In this document: piece by piece, positions 16,146 through 24,529 of the stretch
Layout: every line of letters begins with the position of its first letter
Numbering within the stretch: position 1 is the stretch's first letter
Origin: Bacilli bacterium
GTDB lineage: Bacteria; Bacillota_I; Bacilli_A; RF39; UBA660
Direction: 5' to 3'
NCBI GenBank assembly: GCA_900758495.1
Contig: CAAERO010000017.1
Coordinates: forward strand, 1 to 57,307
DNA length: 57,307 nt
Translations under genes and position numbers: made by a program
Notes under the pieces: generated by a model
What the model was told of the DNA's origin: nothing
The model's input: only the letters and a program-made list of their open reading frames with translations
Database searches by the model: none

Positions 16146-17171
16146 ATGGAAGAAATGGAAAAAGAAGTTATTGAAACAATAAAAGAATTGAAAAGGCGTG
16201 GCTATTCTGATGATATGTTAATTGAAAAATTTGAATCTAAAATATTGAAATTAGGAAATGAAGAACTATCATCATTTATTGCTGAAAACGTTAGAGGTGC
16301 AAATATCAAATCTCATGAAAAGGTAATAATAGATAGTAAGGATTTGAGGCGTAATTATTTTTTTGCTAAAAATATTGAAGGAGTAGATGTTAAAGCTCAT
16401 GGACAAGTAATAATTGATAGTAAAGATGTAAGTTATAATTTTCTTTTTGCTGAAAATATTGAAGGAGCAGATATAAAAGCACATGGACAAGTAATAATTG
16501 ATAGTAAAGATTTAGATTACAATTATAGGTTTGCTAAAAATATTAAAGGTGCTGATGTTAAAGCTCATGGACAAGTAATGATTGATAGTAAAGATTTAGA
16601 TTACAATTATAGGTTTGCTAAAAATATTAAAGGAGCAGATGTTAAAGCTCATGGTCAAGTAATAATTGATAGTAAAGATTTAGAACGCAATTATGAATTT
16701 GCTAAAAATATTAAAGGAGCAGATGTTAAAGCTCATGGGCAGGCAATAATAGATAGTAAAGACTTAAAATATAATTATAAGTTTGCCGAAAATATTGAAG
16801 GAGCAGATATAAAGGCTCATGCGCAGGTAATAATAGATAGCAAAGACTTAAAATATAATTATATGTTTGCTGATAATATTGAAGGAGCAGATATAAAAGC
16901 TCATGAAAAAGTAATAATTGATAGTAAAGATTTAGATTATAATTATAGGTTTGCTGAAAACATTGAAGGGGCAGATATAAAGGCTCATGCGCAAATAATA
17001 CTTGATAGTAAAGATGTACAATATAATTCTTATTTCGTTAAATATGTTGAAGGAGCAGATATCGCTGCTCATAATGCTGCCATTCATGAAGGTGAAATTA
17101 TAACAAAGGAAAAGTCATTGAATGATTGCTTAGACTTAATGTTAAAAAATAAAGTAAAAGTAAAAAAATAA
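16146..17171 (+). CDS. Tandem 28-residue repeat protein, function unknown
   Basis: The protein has 341 residues. A short helical N-terminus (MEEMEKEVIETIKELKRRGYSDD) precedes nine full copies and one partial copy of a 28-residue unit of the form N-I-x-G-A-D-[IV]-K-A-H-G-Q-V-I-I-D-S-K-D-L-x-Y-N-Y-x-F-A-x. They span roughly residues 50-310, before a Lys-rich tail. Neighbouring units are almost identical in DNA (84-base period), so they arose by recent duplication. No signal peptide or membrane segment is seen. ATG 16146 is used because GGAG is 9 bases upstream. Similar 'F-A-x-[ND]-[IV]-x-G-A-[ND]-I' repeats occur in uncharacterised gut Firmicutes and phage proteins; a solenoid interaction scaffold is likely. 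It is monocistronic. Confidence 0.75.
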   Translation: MEEMEKEVIETIKELKRRGYSDDMLIEKFESKILKLGNEELSSFIAENVRGANIKSHEKVIIDSKDLRRNYFFAKNIEGVDVKAHGQVIIDSKDVSYNFLFAENIEGADIKAHGQVIIDSKDLDYNYRFAKNIKGADVKAHGQVMIDSKDLDYNYRFAKNIKGADVKAHGQVIIDSKDLERNYEFAKNIKGADVKAHGQAIIDSKDLKYNYKFAENIEGADIKAHAQVIIDSKDLKYNYMFADNIEGADIKAHEKVIIDSKDLDYNYRFAENIEGADIKAHAQIILDSKDVQYNSYFVKYVEGADIAAHNAAIHEGEIITKEKSLNDCLDLMLKNKVKVKK

Positions 17172-17202
17172 TATTAACTAAATTTATGATGGGTTGATAA
17201 AT

Positions 17203-17240
17203 AAGAAAAACAAGGGATAATTACTACTTGATTTTTCTTT
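17203..17240 (+). terminator. Terminator after the repeat-protein gene
   Basis: AAGAAAAACAAG pairs with CTTGATTTTTCTT (one bulge) across a 12-base loop, ending in a T-rich 3' arm. Because both arms are A- or T-rich it could work in both directions. Confidence 0.65.
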
Positions 17241-17266
17241 GTGTAAAAATTCATTCGAAAAAAAGT

Positions 17267-17295
17267 TTGACAAAAAGAGCATTATATAGTATAAT
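17267..17295 (+). promoter_or_regulatory. Consensus SigA promoter of the 17.3-19.6 kb operon
   Basis: TTGACA (17267-17272), a 17-base spacer and TATAAT (17290-17295) form a perfect consensus, 46 bases ahead of the first gene. Confidence 0.88.
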
Positions 17296-17341
17296 ATTAG
17301 CAACTTCAGAGATAGGGGTTAATAAAAAGGGGGTAACGGCT

Positions 17342-17764
17342 ATGGAGAAGTCATATATATTTGAATATTTGGATGAAAATAACTTCAAGAAAAGAGAACG
17401 TTCAGTTAGAAAATATAATATGCTAGCTTATAAAAAATTAACATTTGAATATTATCCAACTATTCGTGCTGGTAAGTTCTTAGGTAAGTTAGTAGGAGAA
17501 GATAAGAACAATAACACTGAAAGTTATGAATTAAAATTACCTACTGATGAGTCCTTTGCTAAAGTACATGGCGAAATTATTGTTCACTATACAGTATATC
17601 TTGATAAAAAAGTTGTATTATTAACAAATATAACGCCAGAAGGAATTTTAGATGAGGGACATAGAGCAGAACTTTCAACATATAAAGGTGTAATGATATC
17701 AAAAACAGATCCAGAAAGAGATATGTTTAAGATTAATTTACTTAATATGATGAATAAAAGATAA
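17342..17764 (+). CDS. Hypothetical protein, first gene of a three-gene operon
   Basis: I do not recognise this protein. It has 140 residues, is soluble, and has no membrane segment or signal peptide. The sequence alternates short charged strands (SYIFEYLD, LTFEYYPT, EIIVHYTVYLDKKVVLLTN), suggesting a small beta-rich fold. ATG 17342 is chosen because AAGGGGG lies just upstream and the consensus promoter at 17267-17295 would leave a normal leader; the longer in-frame extension would overlap that promoter. It is followed 22 bases later by the laccase-domain gene. Confidence 0.7.
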   Translation: MEKSYIFEYLDENNFKKRERSVRKYNMLAYKKLTFEYYPTIRAGKFLGKLVGEDKNNNTESYELKLPTDESFAKVHGEIIVHYTVYLDKKVVLLTNITPEGILDEGHRAELSTYKGVMISKTDPERDMFKINLLNMMNKR

Positions 17765-17786
17765 TTTCAAATAGGGGGAAATGAAA

Positions 17787-18626
17787 ATGGAAAATTTAGA
17801 TGTTAGAAGAAATAATTATATGAAAGTTGGAAAATATGCTATTTATAAGGCTGGAATAATGCCAGTAAATAATGTTAGGATGATCGATACTACTAGAGAT
17901 TTTGGATGTATGAATACTGCAGAAAAGTTTTATGATGAAGGACTTTCTAAAGAAGAAAGAAAAGCATTATTTTTAGAGCACCGTAGATTGGTAAGTTTAT
18001 TTCAAAATAATGGTTTTGATCCTTATAAATTTTATATGCCATCACAAAAAAAAGATGGTTCATCTACAGTTTTAACCCAAGAAATGGTTGATGCTTATCA
18101 AGATGGTTGGGATTTAGACATTGAATCTGATATTTTAATCGTAACTGACAAAACGCCAGGTGTTGTAGCAGGATATCCTGTTGCAGACTGTCCTGTATTA
18201 GTAGCAAGTGATCTAAAAAATGGTGTAACTGCAACTGCTCATTGTGGTGCTGAAATGATTGATAATTATTTACCACAGATGACTATAGAAGCTCTTCAAA
18301 GTAAATATGATAGTAAATTAGATGATATTTATATCTACATAGGTAGCCATGCTGGTAAAAACTGGACTTATGATTCTATGCCAAAGTGGGCTAAAGAAAA
18401 TTTTTGGGAAGAAATTGGGGCTATTCATCAAACTCAAGATGGAAACTACAAAATTGATTTAAGAAAAGCCTTATTGTATCAATTAAATCCTGAAAAGTTC
18501 GAGACATACATTGTAAATGATGATGATACAATAACAAATAATAATTATTTTTCAAATAGTGCAGCTAGAAATAATAAAGAAAAAGCTGGTAGACAATTTA
18601 CTGGCGCCTATTATAAGAAAAGATAG
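17787..18626 (+). CDS. Multicopper-oxidase-like laccase-domain protein (YlmD/YfiH family, divergent)
   Basis: The protein has 279 residues of the Cu-oxidase_4 (PF02578) type. The conserved metal-site segments are present in divergent form: ADCPVLVASD with the ligand Cys, and TATAHCGAEMI with the second Cys/His, then YIGSHAGKNWTY. Family members (YlmD, YfiH, human LACC1) act as purine nucleoside phosphorylases/adenosine deaminases or cell-wall amino-acid editing enzymes. Which of these applies is not visible. ATG 17787 is favoured over 17781 because AGGGGG is then 8 bases away. Its position between an unknown gene and a phosphoesterase is unlike the usual ylmD-ylmE-sepF locus. Confidence 0.72.
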   Translation: MENLDVRRNNYMKVGKYAIYKAGIMPVNNVRMIDTTRDFGCMNTAEKFYDEGLSKEERKALFLEHRRLVSLFQNNGFDPYKFYMPSQKKDGSSTVLTQEMVDAYQDGWDLDIESDILIVTDKTPGVVAGYPVADCPVLVASDLKNGVTATAHCGAEMIDNYLPQMTIEALQSKYDSKLDDIYIYIGSHAGKNWTYDSMPKWAKENFWEEIGAIHQTQDGNYKIDLRKALLYQLNPEKFETYIVNDDDTITNNNYFSNSAARNNKEKAGRQFTGAYYKKR

Positions 18627-18654
18627 TTTTTAAAGATAATTAGGGGGGGTTCAA

Positions 18655-19590
18655 ATGCTTAGAACAGAGAAAGTAATTGAAATAAAAGATTTAAAAATAT
18701 ATAATCCTAAAGTAAATGAAAATATAAAACTTACAACTTTAGGTGATTTGCATATAAGTCCTTTGGTCAGTGAACGAAAATTAGAACCAATAGTTAATCA
18801 AATAGAAAAAGAAGAAGCAGATTATAATATTTTCTTGGGAGATTTAATTGATAGTCCAGAAGATTTAGACAATGCTAATAGTCGAAGTTTGTTAACTAAT
18901 ACTATTAAAAGATCGGCTGCAGTAGCTCCAACTATAGTTATACTTGGAAGTCATGATTTTGTTCTTGAAAGTAAAAGCGGTAATGTTGTTGTTGCTAATG
19001 GAGAATTTTGGCAAAAATTAAATGATATAGAAAATGTACACATCTTATTAGATAGAACGTATCAGGATGAAAAAATGTTTTTTATGGGATATGTTCAAAC
19101 CCTTAAATATTATTATAATAATATTGAGAAAAATCATATTGAAGATTTAGAAGCTTTTTATGAAGATATGGTTACAAAAGAAAAATTATATAAGAATCTT
19201 CCTGAAGACATTCCAACAGTTGGTTTAATTCATTCACCAGAATTTGCTAAAGATGAAAAAAATGTTGAATTGATGAAAGAATATGACTTATTAATTGGAG
19301 GACACGATCATGATGGTTGTGTACCATTTGGCCTTTTTAACACTAGAATGGGATTAATTAGTCCGAAGAAAGAGTTGTTTCCAAAAGATGTGCGTGGAGT
19401 TAGAACTCTTAGCAGTGGGACTAACTTATTAATTAGTGGGGGTGTAGTAAAAATGGGTAATAGTTGTCCTAAAATTATGCAACCATTAAACTATTTATGT
19501 CCTATGCAAATGGAAACAGTAGAACTTACTAACGATGAAACTTATAAAGATAATATTGATATAAACAAAAGATTAGTACGTGCTAGATAA
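18655..19590 (+). CDS. Calcineurin-like metallophosphoesterase
   Basis: The protein has 311 residues. Metal-site motifs appear in order: D31-L-H33 (GDLHIS), GD63 (FLGDLID), GSHDF (family GNHD, so Asn is replaced by Ser), H in VGLIHSPEF, and GGHDHDG. This fits the YkuE-like or nuclease/phosphodiesterase branch of PF00149. There is no signal peptide, so it acts in the cytoplasm. The substrate is unknown. The N-to-S change at the GNHD asparagine, normally a metal ligand, may alter activity. TTAGGGGGGG precedes the ATG. It is the last gene of the 17.3-19.6 kb operon and converges on rnhC. Confidence 0.8.
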   Translation: MLRTEKVIEIKDLKIYNPKVNENIKLTTLGDLHISPLVSERKLEPIVNQIEKEEADYNIFLGDLIDSPEDLDNANSRSLLTNTIKRSAAVAPTIVILGSHDFVLESKSGNVVVANGEFWQKLNDIENVHILLDRTYQDEKMFFMGYVQTLKYYYNNIEKNHIEDLEAFYEDMVTKEKLYKNLPEDIPTVGLIHSPEFAKDEKNVELMKEYDLLIGGHDHDGCVPFGLFNTRMGLISPKKELFPKDVRGVRTLSSGTNLLISGGVVKMGNSCPKIMQPLNYLCPMQMETVELTNDETYKDNIDINKRLVRAR

Positions 19591-19597
19591 AAAAATA

Positions 19598-19623
19598 AAG
19601 ACGATCAGAAAATGACCGTCTTT
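19598..19623. terminator. Bidirectional terminator between the phosphoesterase gene and rnhC
   Basis: AAAGACGATCA-gaaaa-TGACCGTCTTT is an 11-bp stem with one mismatch, flanked by A-rich and T-rich sides, lying between the two convergent stop codons. Confidence 0.8.
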
Positions 19624-20510
19624 AATATTCTTTCAGTATTCTTGAAATTGTATTTAGCAATTTCTTTTAATTTATCTTCTCCATATTTTGCTACTACTTC
19701 TTCACCTATCTTATCAACTTCTCTTCCTGCTCCCTTAGGTAAAGGAAGGTGAACACTATCTGCTAATTTATCAAATTCCTTTAAAAATATATACCTACTA
19801 ATAATTGAAGCGGCAGCAACAGCTAAGTTTTTATCTTCAGCTTTAGTCATAAAAGTAATTCCACGTTGAATTTCTTTAGCATCACTAATATATTCATAAT
19901 ATCTTTTTTCTCTTGCAAATTCATCAACAATAATATAATCAACTTTAGGATTAACTTCATGCATTAGTTGATATAAAACTTTATTGTGCATTATAGCTTT
20001 AATCTTATTCATATTAAATTCTTTGGTATAGTTTTTATTATAATCAATATTATTTAAAATGATACTGCGATAAGTTAGCTTTTTTGCAAGAGTAGGGGCA
20101 TTTTTTAAAATAAATTCATCTGTTAGTTTTTTACTATCTCTTATACCTAGGTCTTCAAGAAACTTAACATCTTCTAATCTTACATAAGTAGCTGTTACCA
20201 CTATAGGTCCAAAGTAATCTCCTGTTCCTACTTCATCGCTACCTACAGATGAACAGTTATGGTACTTATTATCATCAGCTTTCTCTTTAGGAGTTGTTTC
20301 TATACCATCCATTTCTTTCCACATAGTAGCATCTACATCTGCACTTTTGCCTTGAAACATAACTTTACCTGATTCATACATTGTAATAGTTGTATCCATG
20401 TCAACGGCTTGAAAAACAACGTATGGTATTTTTTTATCTTTAACTTTATCCTTGTAGTACTCAATCATTTTTGCTTTAGTCTTGTCACTAACTTTGATTA
20501 CTTCATTCAC
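19605..20510 (-). CDS. rnhC: Ribonuclease HIII
   Basis: RNase HIII cleaves RNA in RNA-DNA hybrids such as R-loops and primers. The 301 residues have an N-terminal TBP-like substrate-binding domain (about 1-80) and a catalytic domain starting at GSDEVGTGDYFGPIVV, whose DE pair with later acidic residues (IIVDEFA) binds Mg. I chose GTG 20510, since GAGGTG ends 6 bases before it; TTG 20528 would give six extra residues and leave no ribosome site. It is divergent from cvpA, an arrangement related to the rnhC-zapA-cvpA-mutS2-trxA neighbourhood of Bacilli. Confidence 0.93.
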   Translation of the reverse strand: MNEVIKVSDKTKAKMIEYYKDKVKDKKIPYVVFQAVDMDTTITMYESGKVMFQGKSADVDATMWKEMDGIETTPKEKADDNKYHNCSSVGSDEVGTGDYFGPIVVTATYVRLEDVKFLEDLGIRDSKKLTDEFILKNAPTLAKKLTYRSIILNNIDYNKNYTKEFNMNKIKAIMHNKVLYQLMHEVNPKVDYIIVDEFAREKRYYEYISDAKEIQRGITFMTKAEDKNLAVAAASIISRYIFLKEFDKLADSVHLPLPKGAGREVDKIGEEVVAKYGEDKLKEIAKYNFKNTERILKTVIF

Positions 20511-20586
20511 ATTAATCACCTCTTTCAATTTAGTATAGCATATTTCTGAAAATATCGTTATAATAAAATTGGAAAGGATTGTTGTT

Positions 20587-21285
20587 ATGAATAATATTAG
20601 TGTAGCGATTATTTTAATAATAGTAAGTTTTGGTATATTAGGACTTAAACGAGGTGCTTTAAAAGAAGCAGTAATTGTTTTGGGAAATATTTTAGTGCTT
20701 GCCCTAGCTTATTTCTTAAAAGATATGCTAGCAAGCTATATGATGAATGCCTTGCCTGCTTATAAGATTAATTCAGTCTTAGGTTCCCTTAATTCTTTAA
20801 CCATCATTTTCTATAAATTAATTGCTTTTCTAGCACTCTTAATAGTATTTCATTTCCTATTAAGAATAATTATTAATTTATCTGGCTTATTAGGTAAAAT
20901 AATGGATGCCACAGTAATTTTACTATTACCAAATAGAATAATTGGTTTTATTTTAGGAATAATTGAAGGCTATGTTTTGATGTTTATCATCTTGAATGTT
21001 TTAATGATACCGTTAAGTAGTAATAATACTTTTATGACATCAAAGGTAAGAAAATATATTGTAGAAGATACACCAGTTTTAAAAGATAGTTTTGGTGGTA
21101 TTAATACTAGCTTAGAAGAAGTAATGAAACTAAATAAAAATGATAATGAAAATAGTTTAAATTTAAAAGTAATTGACATACTATTAAAGAATAAAATTGT
21201 TACTAAAGAAGAGGTAGAAGAGTTGATTACTAATGGTAAAATAATTAATGTAGATGGAATTGATACAGTAATTAATAAATATTAG
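20587..21285 (+). CDS. CvpA family membrane protein
   Basis: The protein has 232 residues. Four hydrophobic segments (about 5-25, 30-50, 70-95 and 110-140) are followed by a soluble C-terminal tail of about 80 residues. The opening SFGILGLKRGALKEAVIVLGN carries the family GxxRG signature. The CvpA family is linked to colicin V production in E. coli and envelope functions elsewhere; the molecular role is unclear. ATG 20587 follows AAAGGA. It lies 15 bases before trxA, and in many Bacilli cvpA shares this neighbourhood with mutS2, which is absent here. Confidence 0.85.
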   Translation: MNNISVAIILIIVSFGILGLKRGALKEAVIVLGNILVLALAYFLKDMLASYMMNALPAYKINSVLGSLNSLTIIFYKLIAFLALLIVFHFLLRIIINLSGLLGKIMDATVILLLPNRIIGFILGIIEGYVLMFIILNVLMIPLSSNNTFMTSKVRKYIVEDTPVLKDSFGGINTSLEEVMKLNKNDNENSLNLKVIDILLKNKIVTKEEVEELITNGKIINVDGIDTVINKY

Positions 21286-21300
21286 AAAGGATTTGATAAA

Positions 21301-21603
21301 ATGATATATTTAGAAGATGAAAGCAAATTTGCAGAACTTATTTCCAAAGGAGATGTTTTAGTTGACTTTTATGCTAGTTGGTGTGGGCCTTGCAAGATGG
21401 TAGGAGAAGTATTAGAGGAGTTAGATGAACATTTTCAAGATGTGAAAATTGTTAAAATAGATGTTGACGAATTAGAAAATATTGCGAAAAGTCATGGCGT
21501 AATGAGTATTCCTACTTTAGAAGTATATCGTGATGGAAAATTAATAAAAAAAGAAGTAGGTTATAGAGATTATGATACCATTGCTTCTTGGTTTATTAAA
21601 TAA
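21301..21603 (+). CDS. trxA: Thioredoxin
   Basis: Thioredoxin is a small cytoplasmic disulfide reductase. The 100 residues contain the active site W27-C-G-P-C31 and the cis-proline in SIPTL (MSIPTLEVYRDG). The length and fold order are normal. It follows cvpA by 15 bases with AGAAAGGA as ribosome site. Its stop codon directly abuts the stop of the convergent yigZ-like gene, leaving no room for a separate terminator. Confidence 0.96.
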   Translation: MIYLEDESKFAELISKGDVLVDFYASWCGPCKMVGEVLEELDEHFQDVKIVKIDVDELENIAKSHGVMSIPTLEVYRDGKLIKKEVGYRDYDTIASWFIK

Positions 21604-22188
21604 TTATTTCTTTGTGATTAACTGTTTTACTTTATTAGTAATAGTTAAATCTTGAAGGGATTGTATCTCGTTAAGAAAAGTATCTTCAACTTCAACTTTA
21701 TAGATACACTTTTCTTGATAACTCTTAGCTATAATATTCTTGTCTCTAAAAAGATAAGAGTATTTTTTTTCGTTGTTATAACTAAATTCACAAGTTATTA
21801 AATAACCATTTATTACTTCTTCAAGACTAGTTTTAGTAATAGCAGAAGTTAATCCTCCTGTATAGGCTTTTAAAAGACCACCTGTACCCAGTTTTATTCC
21901 TCCAAAATAACGAACAGAAATTACTAAAACATTAACAATATTAAGAGATGTTAGAGTAAAAAGCATCGGGCGACCAGCTGTGTTTTTGGGTTCCTTATCA
22001 TCACTGTAACCACTAGTATTTAAAAGATTAAAAGCATAGCAGTAGTGGTTAGCACCTTTATAGTCTTCTCTTACTTTCTTAAGATAAAAATTAACTTCTT
22101 CAATACTATTAACCTTGTACAAAAGAGTGATAAACTTTGAGTGTTTTATCTCTTCTTGATAAATAACGTTTTCCTTAATTGTTTGCAT
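21604..22188 (-). CDS. YigZ/IMPACT family protein
   Basis: The protein has 194 residues of the UPF0029/Impact family. The N-terminal IMPACT domain carries the signature segments HSKFITLLYKV, GANHYCYAF, SDDKEPKNTAGRPML and SVRYFGGIKLGTGGLLKAY; a ferredoxin-like DUF1949 domain follows. The eukaryotic relative regulates GCN2, while the bacterial role is unclear (proposed RNA or translation link). ATG 22188 is preferred to the in-frame TTG before it, with GGTGAT upstream. It converges tail to tail on trxA. Confidence 0.9.
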   Translation of the reverse strand: MQTIKENVIYQEEIKHSKFITLLYKVNSIEEVNFYLKKVREDYKGANHYCYAFNLLNTSGYSDDKEPKNTAGRPMLFTLTSLNIVNVLVISVRYFGGIKLGTGGLLKAYTGGLTSAITKTSLEEVINGYLITCEFSYNNEKKYSYLFRDKNIIAKSYQEKCIYKVEVEDTFLNEIQSLQDLTITNKVKQLITKK

Positions 22189-22272
22189 CAAATCACCAGT
22201 TATATTTTATTAAATTTCTTTTTAAATGTAAAGATACGTGGTATACTAAGAAATAGAAATGAAGGTGATATA

Positions 22273-23418
22273 ATGTTTCGTGAGAAAATTGATAAAAAAG
22301 AACTTAATAGGTTTATAAAGACTTCTAATAAAGTTTTGAAACTAATTTATATTTTAATTTTTGTTTTAGTAATTCTCTTAGTTACCTATGTCATTAAAGA
22401 GTGGAAAGTCTTAGATTTTATCTTTAATATACTAAAAGTAATTTCTCCAGTTTTTATTGGTCTTATTGTTGCTTGGCTTTTAGATCCATTGGTTACTAAA
22501 ATGGAGAAAAAGATGAGTAGAGTAGTCGCGTGTATTTTAACTTATATCATCCTAATAGTTATGTGTGTTTTACTTTGTTACTTTGTAATACCATCATTTG
22601 CTACAGGGGTAACTGATCTTGTTAATGCTTTACCTAGTTTGGTCGATAAAGTTAAAACAACTGTGGATAATTTCTTTTCTATCAGTCATAACTCCTTAAT
22701 TGCTGGTTATGAAGCTGATATCATTACAAAGATAGAAACAATTGGTAAAGATGCAACTGAAACCTTACCAACTTTATTGATTAAAACTATTAGTAAGGTG
22801 ATAAGTGGTGGAACAACTATTCTTTTAGGTTTTATGATTGGATTTTATGTCTTATTTGATTTTAAAAAGGTTGAAAAACATACTTTATCATTTATTCCTG
22901 ACATTTATCACGATAATGCTAAAGACTTAATGCGCCGAATAAATGGTAAGTTAAGAAATTACGTTCAAGGAGTTTTAATTGTTATGTTCTTTGTCTTTTT
23001 AACACAAGCAATAGGTCTTACTTTAGCTGGTATAAAAGCTCCATTATTATTTGCACTGTTTTGTGCTGTTACAGATGTCATTCCTTATATTGGCCCATGG
23101 ATTGGAGCAATACCTGCTGTCTTAGTAGGCTTTACGATGAATCCAAGAGTTGGAATTTTAACAATCATCTCTATAATGGTTTGTCAGACTTTAGAAAACA
23201 ACTTTTACCAGCCGTTAATTATGGGAAAAACAATGAAATTACATCCTGTTACCATTATGCTCGGACTATTGATTTTTAACCACTTCTTTGGTATGATAGG
23301 AATGATAGTGGCAACGCCAGTTATTGCTATTTTAAAGATAATTTTGGAGTTTATTGATGAGAAAACAGGACTCGGAGAGAAGTTTCATTCTCTAAATAAA
23401 AAAGAAGTAATAGACTAA
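22273..23418 (+). CDS. AI-2E family transporter (PerM-like permease)
   Basis: The protein has 381 residues with about eight membrane segments. A pair lies near 27-75, where the segment ISPVFIGLIVAWLLDPLV is characteristic, with others around 95-115, 180-200, 235-330 and the C-terminal ILGLLIFNHFFGMIGMIVATP stretch. The AI-2E superfamily includes the AI-2 exporter TqsA and Na+/H+ antiporters, so the substrate is uncertain. ATG 22273 follows AAGGTGATATA, and upstream codons in this frame belong to no known family sequence. It is probably transcribed with the two kinase-like genes downstream. Confidence 0.88.
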   Translation: MFREKIDKKELNRFIKTSNKVLKLIYILIFVLVILLVTYVIKEWKVLDFIFNILKVISPVFIGLIVAWLLDPLVTKMEKKMSRVVACILTYIILIVMCVLLCYFVIPSFATGVTDLVNALPSLVDKVKTTVDNFFSISHNSLIAGYEADIITKIETIGKDATETLPTLLIKTISKVISGGTTILLGFMIGFYVLFDFKKVEKHTLSFIPDIYHDNAKDLMRRINGKLRNYVQGVLIVMFFVFLTQAIGLTLAGIKAPLLFALFCAVTDVIPYIGPWIGAIPAVLVGFTMNPRVGILTIISIMVCQTLENNFYQPLIMGKTMKLHPVTIMLGLLIFNHFFGMIGMIVATPVIAILKIILEFIDEKTGLGEKFHSLNKKEVID

Positions 23419-23432
23419 GTTGAGGTGGCACG

Positions 23433-23963
23433 ATGAAGCTTTATTTGATATGTGGAAAAGCTAGAAGTGGTAAAGACTATTTTGGTAGTATATTAAAAAA
23501 GGAAGAAGAAAAAAACAATAAAAAAGTGTGTATTTTGAAACTAACCGCTCCTTTATATGGATGGTTAGAAGAATATTTTAATTATGATAGTAAGAAAGAT
23601 GAAAAGCCAAGAGAATTGTTACAAACGATTGGTTTTGATTTGTTGCAAAATAAACTAAAAAAGAAAGACTTTCTTTTAGATTATTTAATCACTACTATTG
23701 AAGTACTTGATGATTATTATGATGTAGGAATTATTACTGATGGACGTTTAATTCATGAAATAGAAGTATTGAAAGCTAAATATCCTTTAATTAAGACTAT
23801 TTTATTAACTAATAAAAAAGATAATTTATTGACTGAAAAAGAAAAGAATCATAAGACAGAAGTAGATTTAGATAATTATAAAGATTTTGATTATATTATT
23901 GAAAATAAAAGTATAAATACGCTTTTATTAAGGGCAGAAGAAATTGTAGGAGGAAGAAAATGA
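23433..23963 (+). CDS. P-loop nucleotide kinase-like protein
   Basis: The protein has 176 residues. A Walker A motif, GKARSGKD (about 8-15), opens an adenylate-kinase-like fold; GIITDGRLIHEIEVLK resembles the substrate/Walker B region of deoxynucleoside monophosphate kinases. I think it is a dNMP kinase-like enzyme, but the substrate is not determinable. The stop overlaps the next P-loop gene by 4 bases, and it lies 14 bases after the AI-2E transporter gene. Confidence 0.7.
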   Translation: MKLYLICGKARSGKDYFGSILKKEEEKNNKKVCILKLTAPLYGWLEEYFNYDSKKDEKPRELLQTIGFDLLQNKLKKKDFLLDYLITTIEVLDDYYDVGIITDGRLIHEIEVLKAKYPLIKTILLTNKKDNLLTEKEKNHKTEVDLDNYKDFDYIIENKSINTLLLRAEEIVGGRK

Positions 23964-24529
23964 ATAAAATAGTAGCAATTGTTGGAATGGCTGGAAGTGG
24001 GAAGAGTATAGCCTCTTCCTATTTTGAAGAGAATGGTTATAATTTGGTTTATTTTGGAGGAGTTATTTATGAAAAAATGAAAGAAGAAAATATTGAAATA
24101 ACTCCTGAAAGTCAAAAAGAATATAGAGAAAGAATTAGAAAAGAATATGGTATGGGAGTAGTTGCTAAGCTATTACTTCCGAAGATTAAAAAACTTTATC
24201 AAAAAGGAAATGTCATTTTAGATGGCTTGTATTCTTGGGATGAATATAAGATATTAAAAGAAGAATTTAAAGATTTAGTAGTTATTGCTATTGTCTGTGA
24301 TAAAAAATTAAGGTATGATAGAATATCAAAGCGAAAGGAACGCGCATTTAACGAAAAAGATATTGTTAATCGTGATGTGGCGGAAATAGAGAATTCTGCT
24401 AAAGGCGGCCCTATCGCTTATGCTGACTATTACATTTTAAATAATAGTGGTATTAAAAAATATTTAAAAGACTTAACAAAAATTAAAGATTTAATAGAAG
24501 GAGTAGATGAAAATGAGAAAAATGACTAG
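23960..24529 (+). CDS. Dephospho-CoA kinase-like / UPF0200-like P-loop ATPase
   Basis: The protein has 189 residues. Walker A GMAGSGKS is at about 9-16. The region FGGVIYEKM and the motif RIRKEYGMGVVAKLL, with later ILDGLYSWDEY and RISKRKERA, resemble archaeal UPF0200/dephospho-CoA kinase-like proteins more than classical CoaE. It overlaps the preceding kinase-like gene by 4 bases and alaS by 17 bases, so the three are translationally coupled. The substrate is unknown; a role in nucleotide or cofactor housekeeping is inferred. Confidence 0.72.
   Translation: MNKIVAIVGMAGSGKSIASSYFEENGYNLVYFGGVIYEKMKEENIEITPESQKEYRERIRKEYGMGVVAKLLLPKIKKLYQKGNVILDGLYSWDEYKILKEEFKDLVVIAIVCDKKLRYDRISKRKERAFNEKDIVNRDVAEIENSAKGGPIAYADYYILNNSGIKKYLKDLTKIKDLIEGVDENEKND

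Noticed and set aside
18064..18276. Gln/His-rich antisense ORF inside the laccase-domain gene
   Set aside because: It is a low-complexity shadow frame without a ribosome site.
20521..20586. Strong divergent promoters between rnhC and cvpA
   Set aside because: -10-like TATAAT and TATACT boxes exist on both strands, but no convincing -35 boxes at 16-18 bases. Not annotated.
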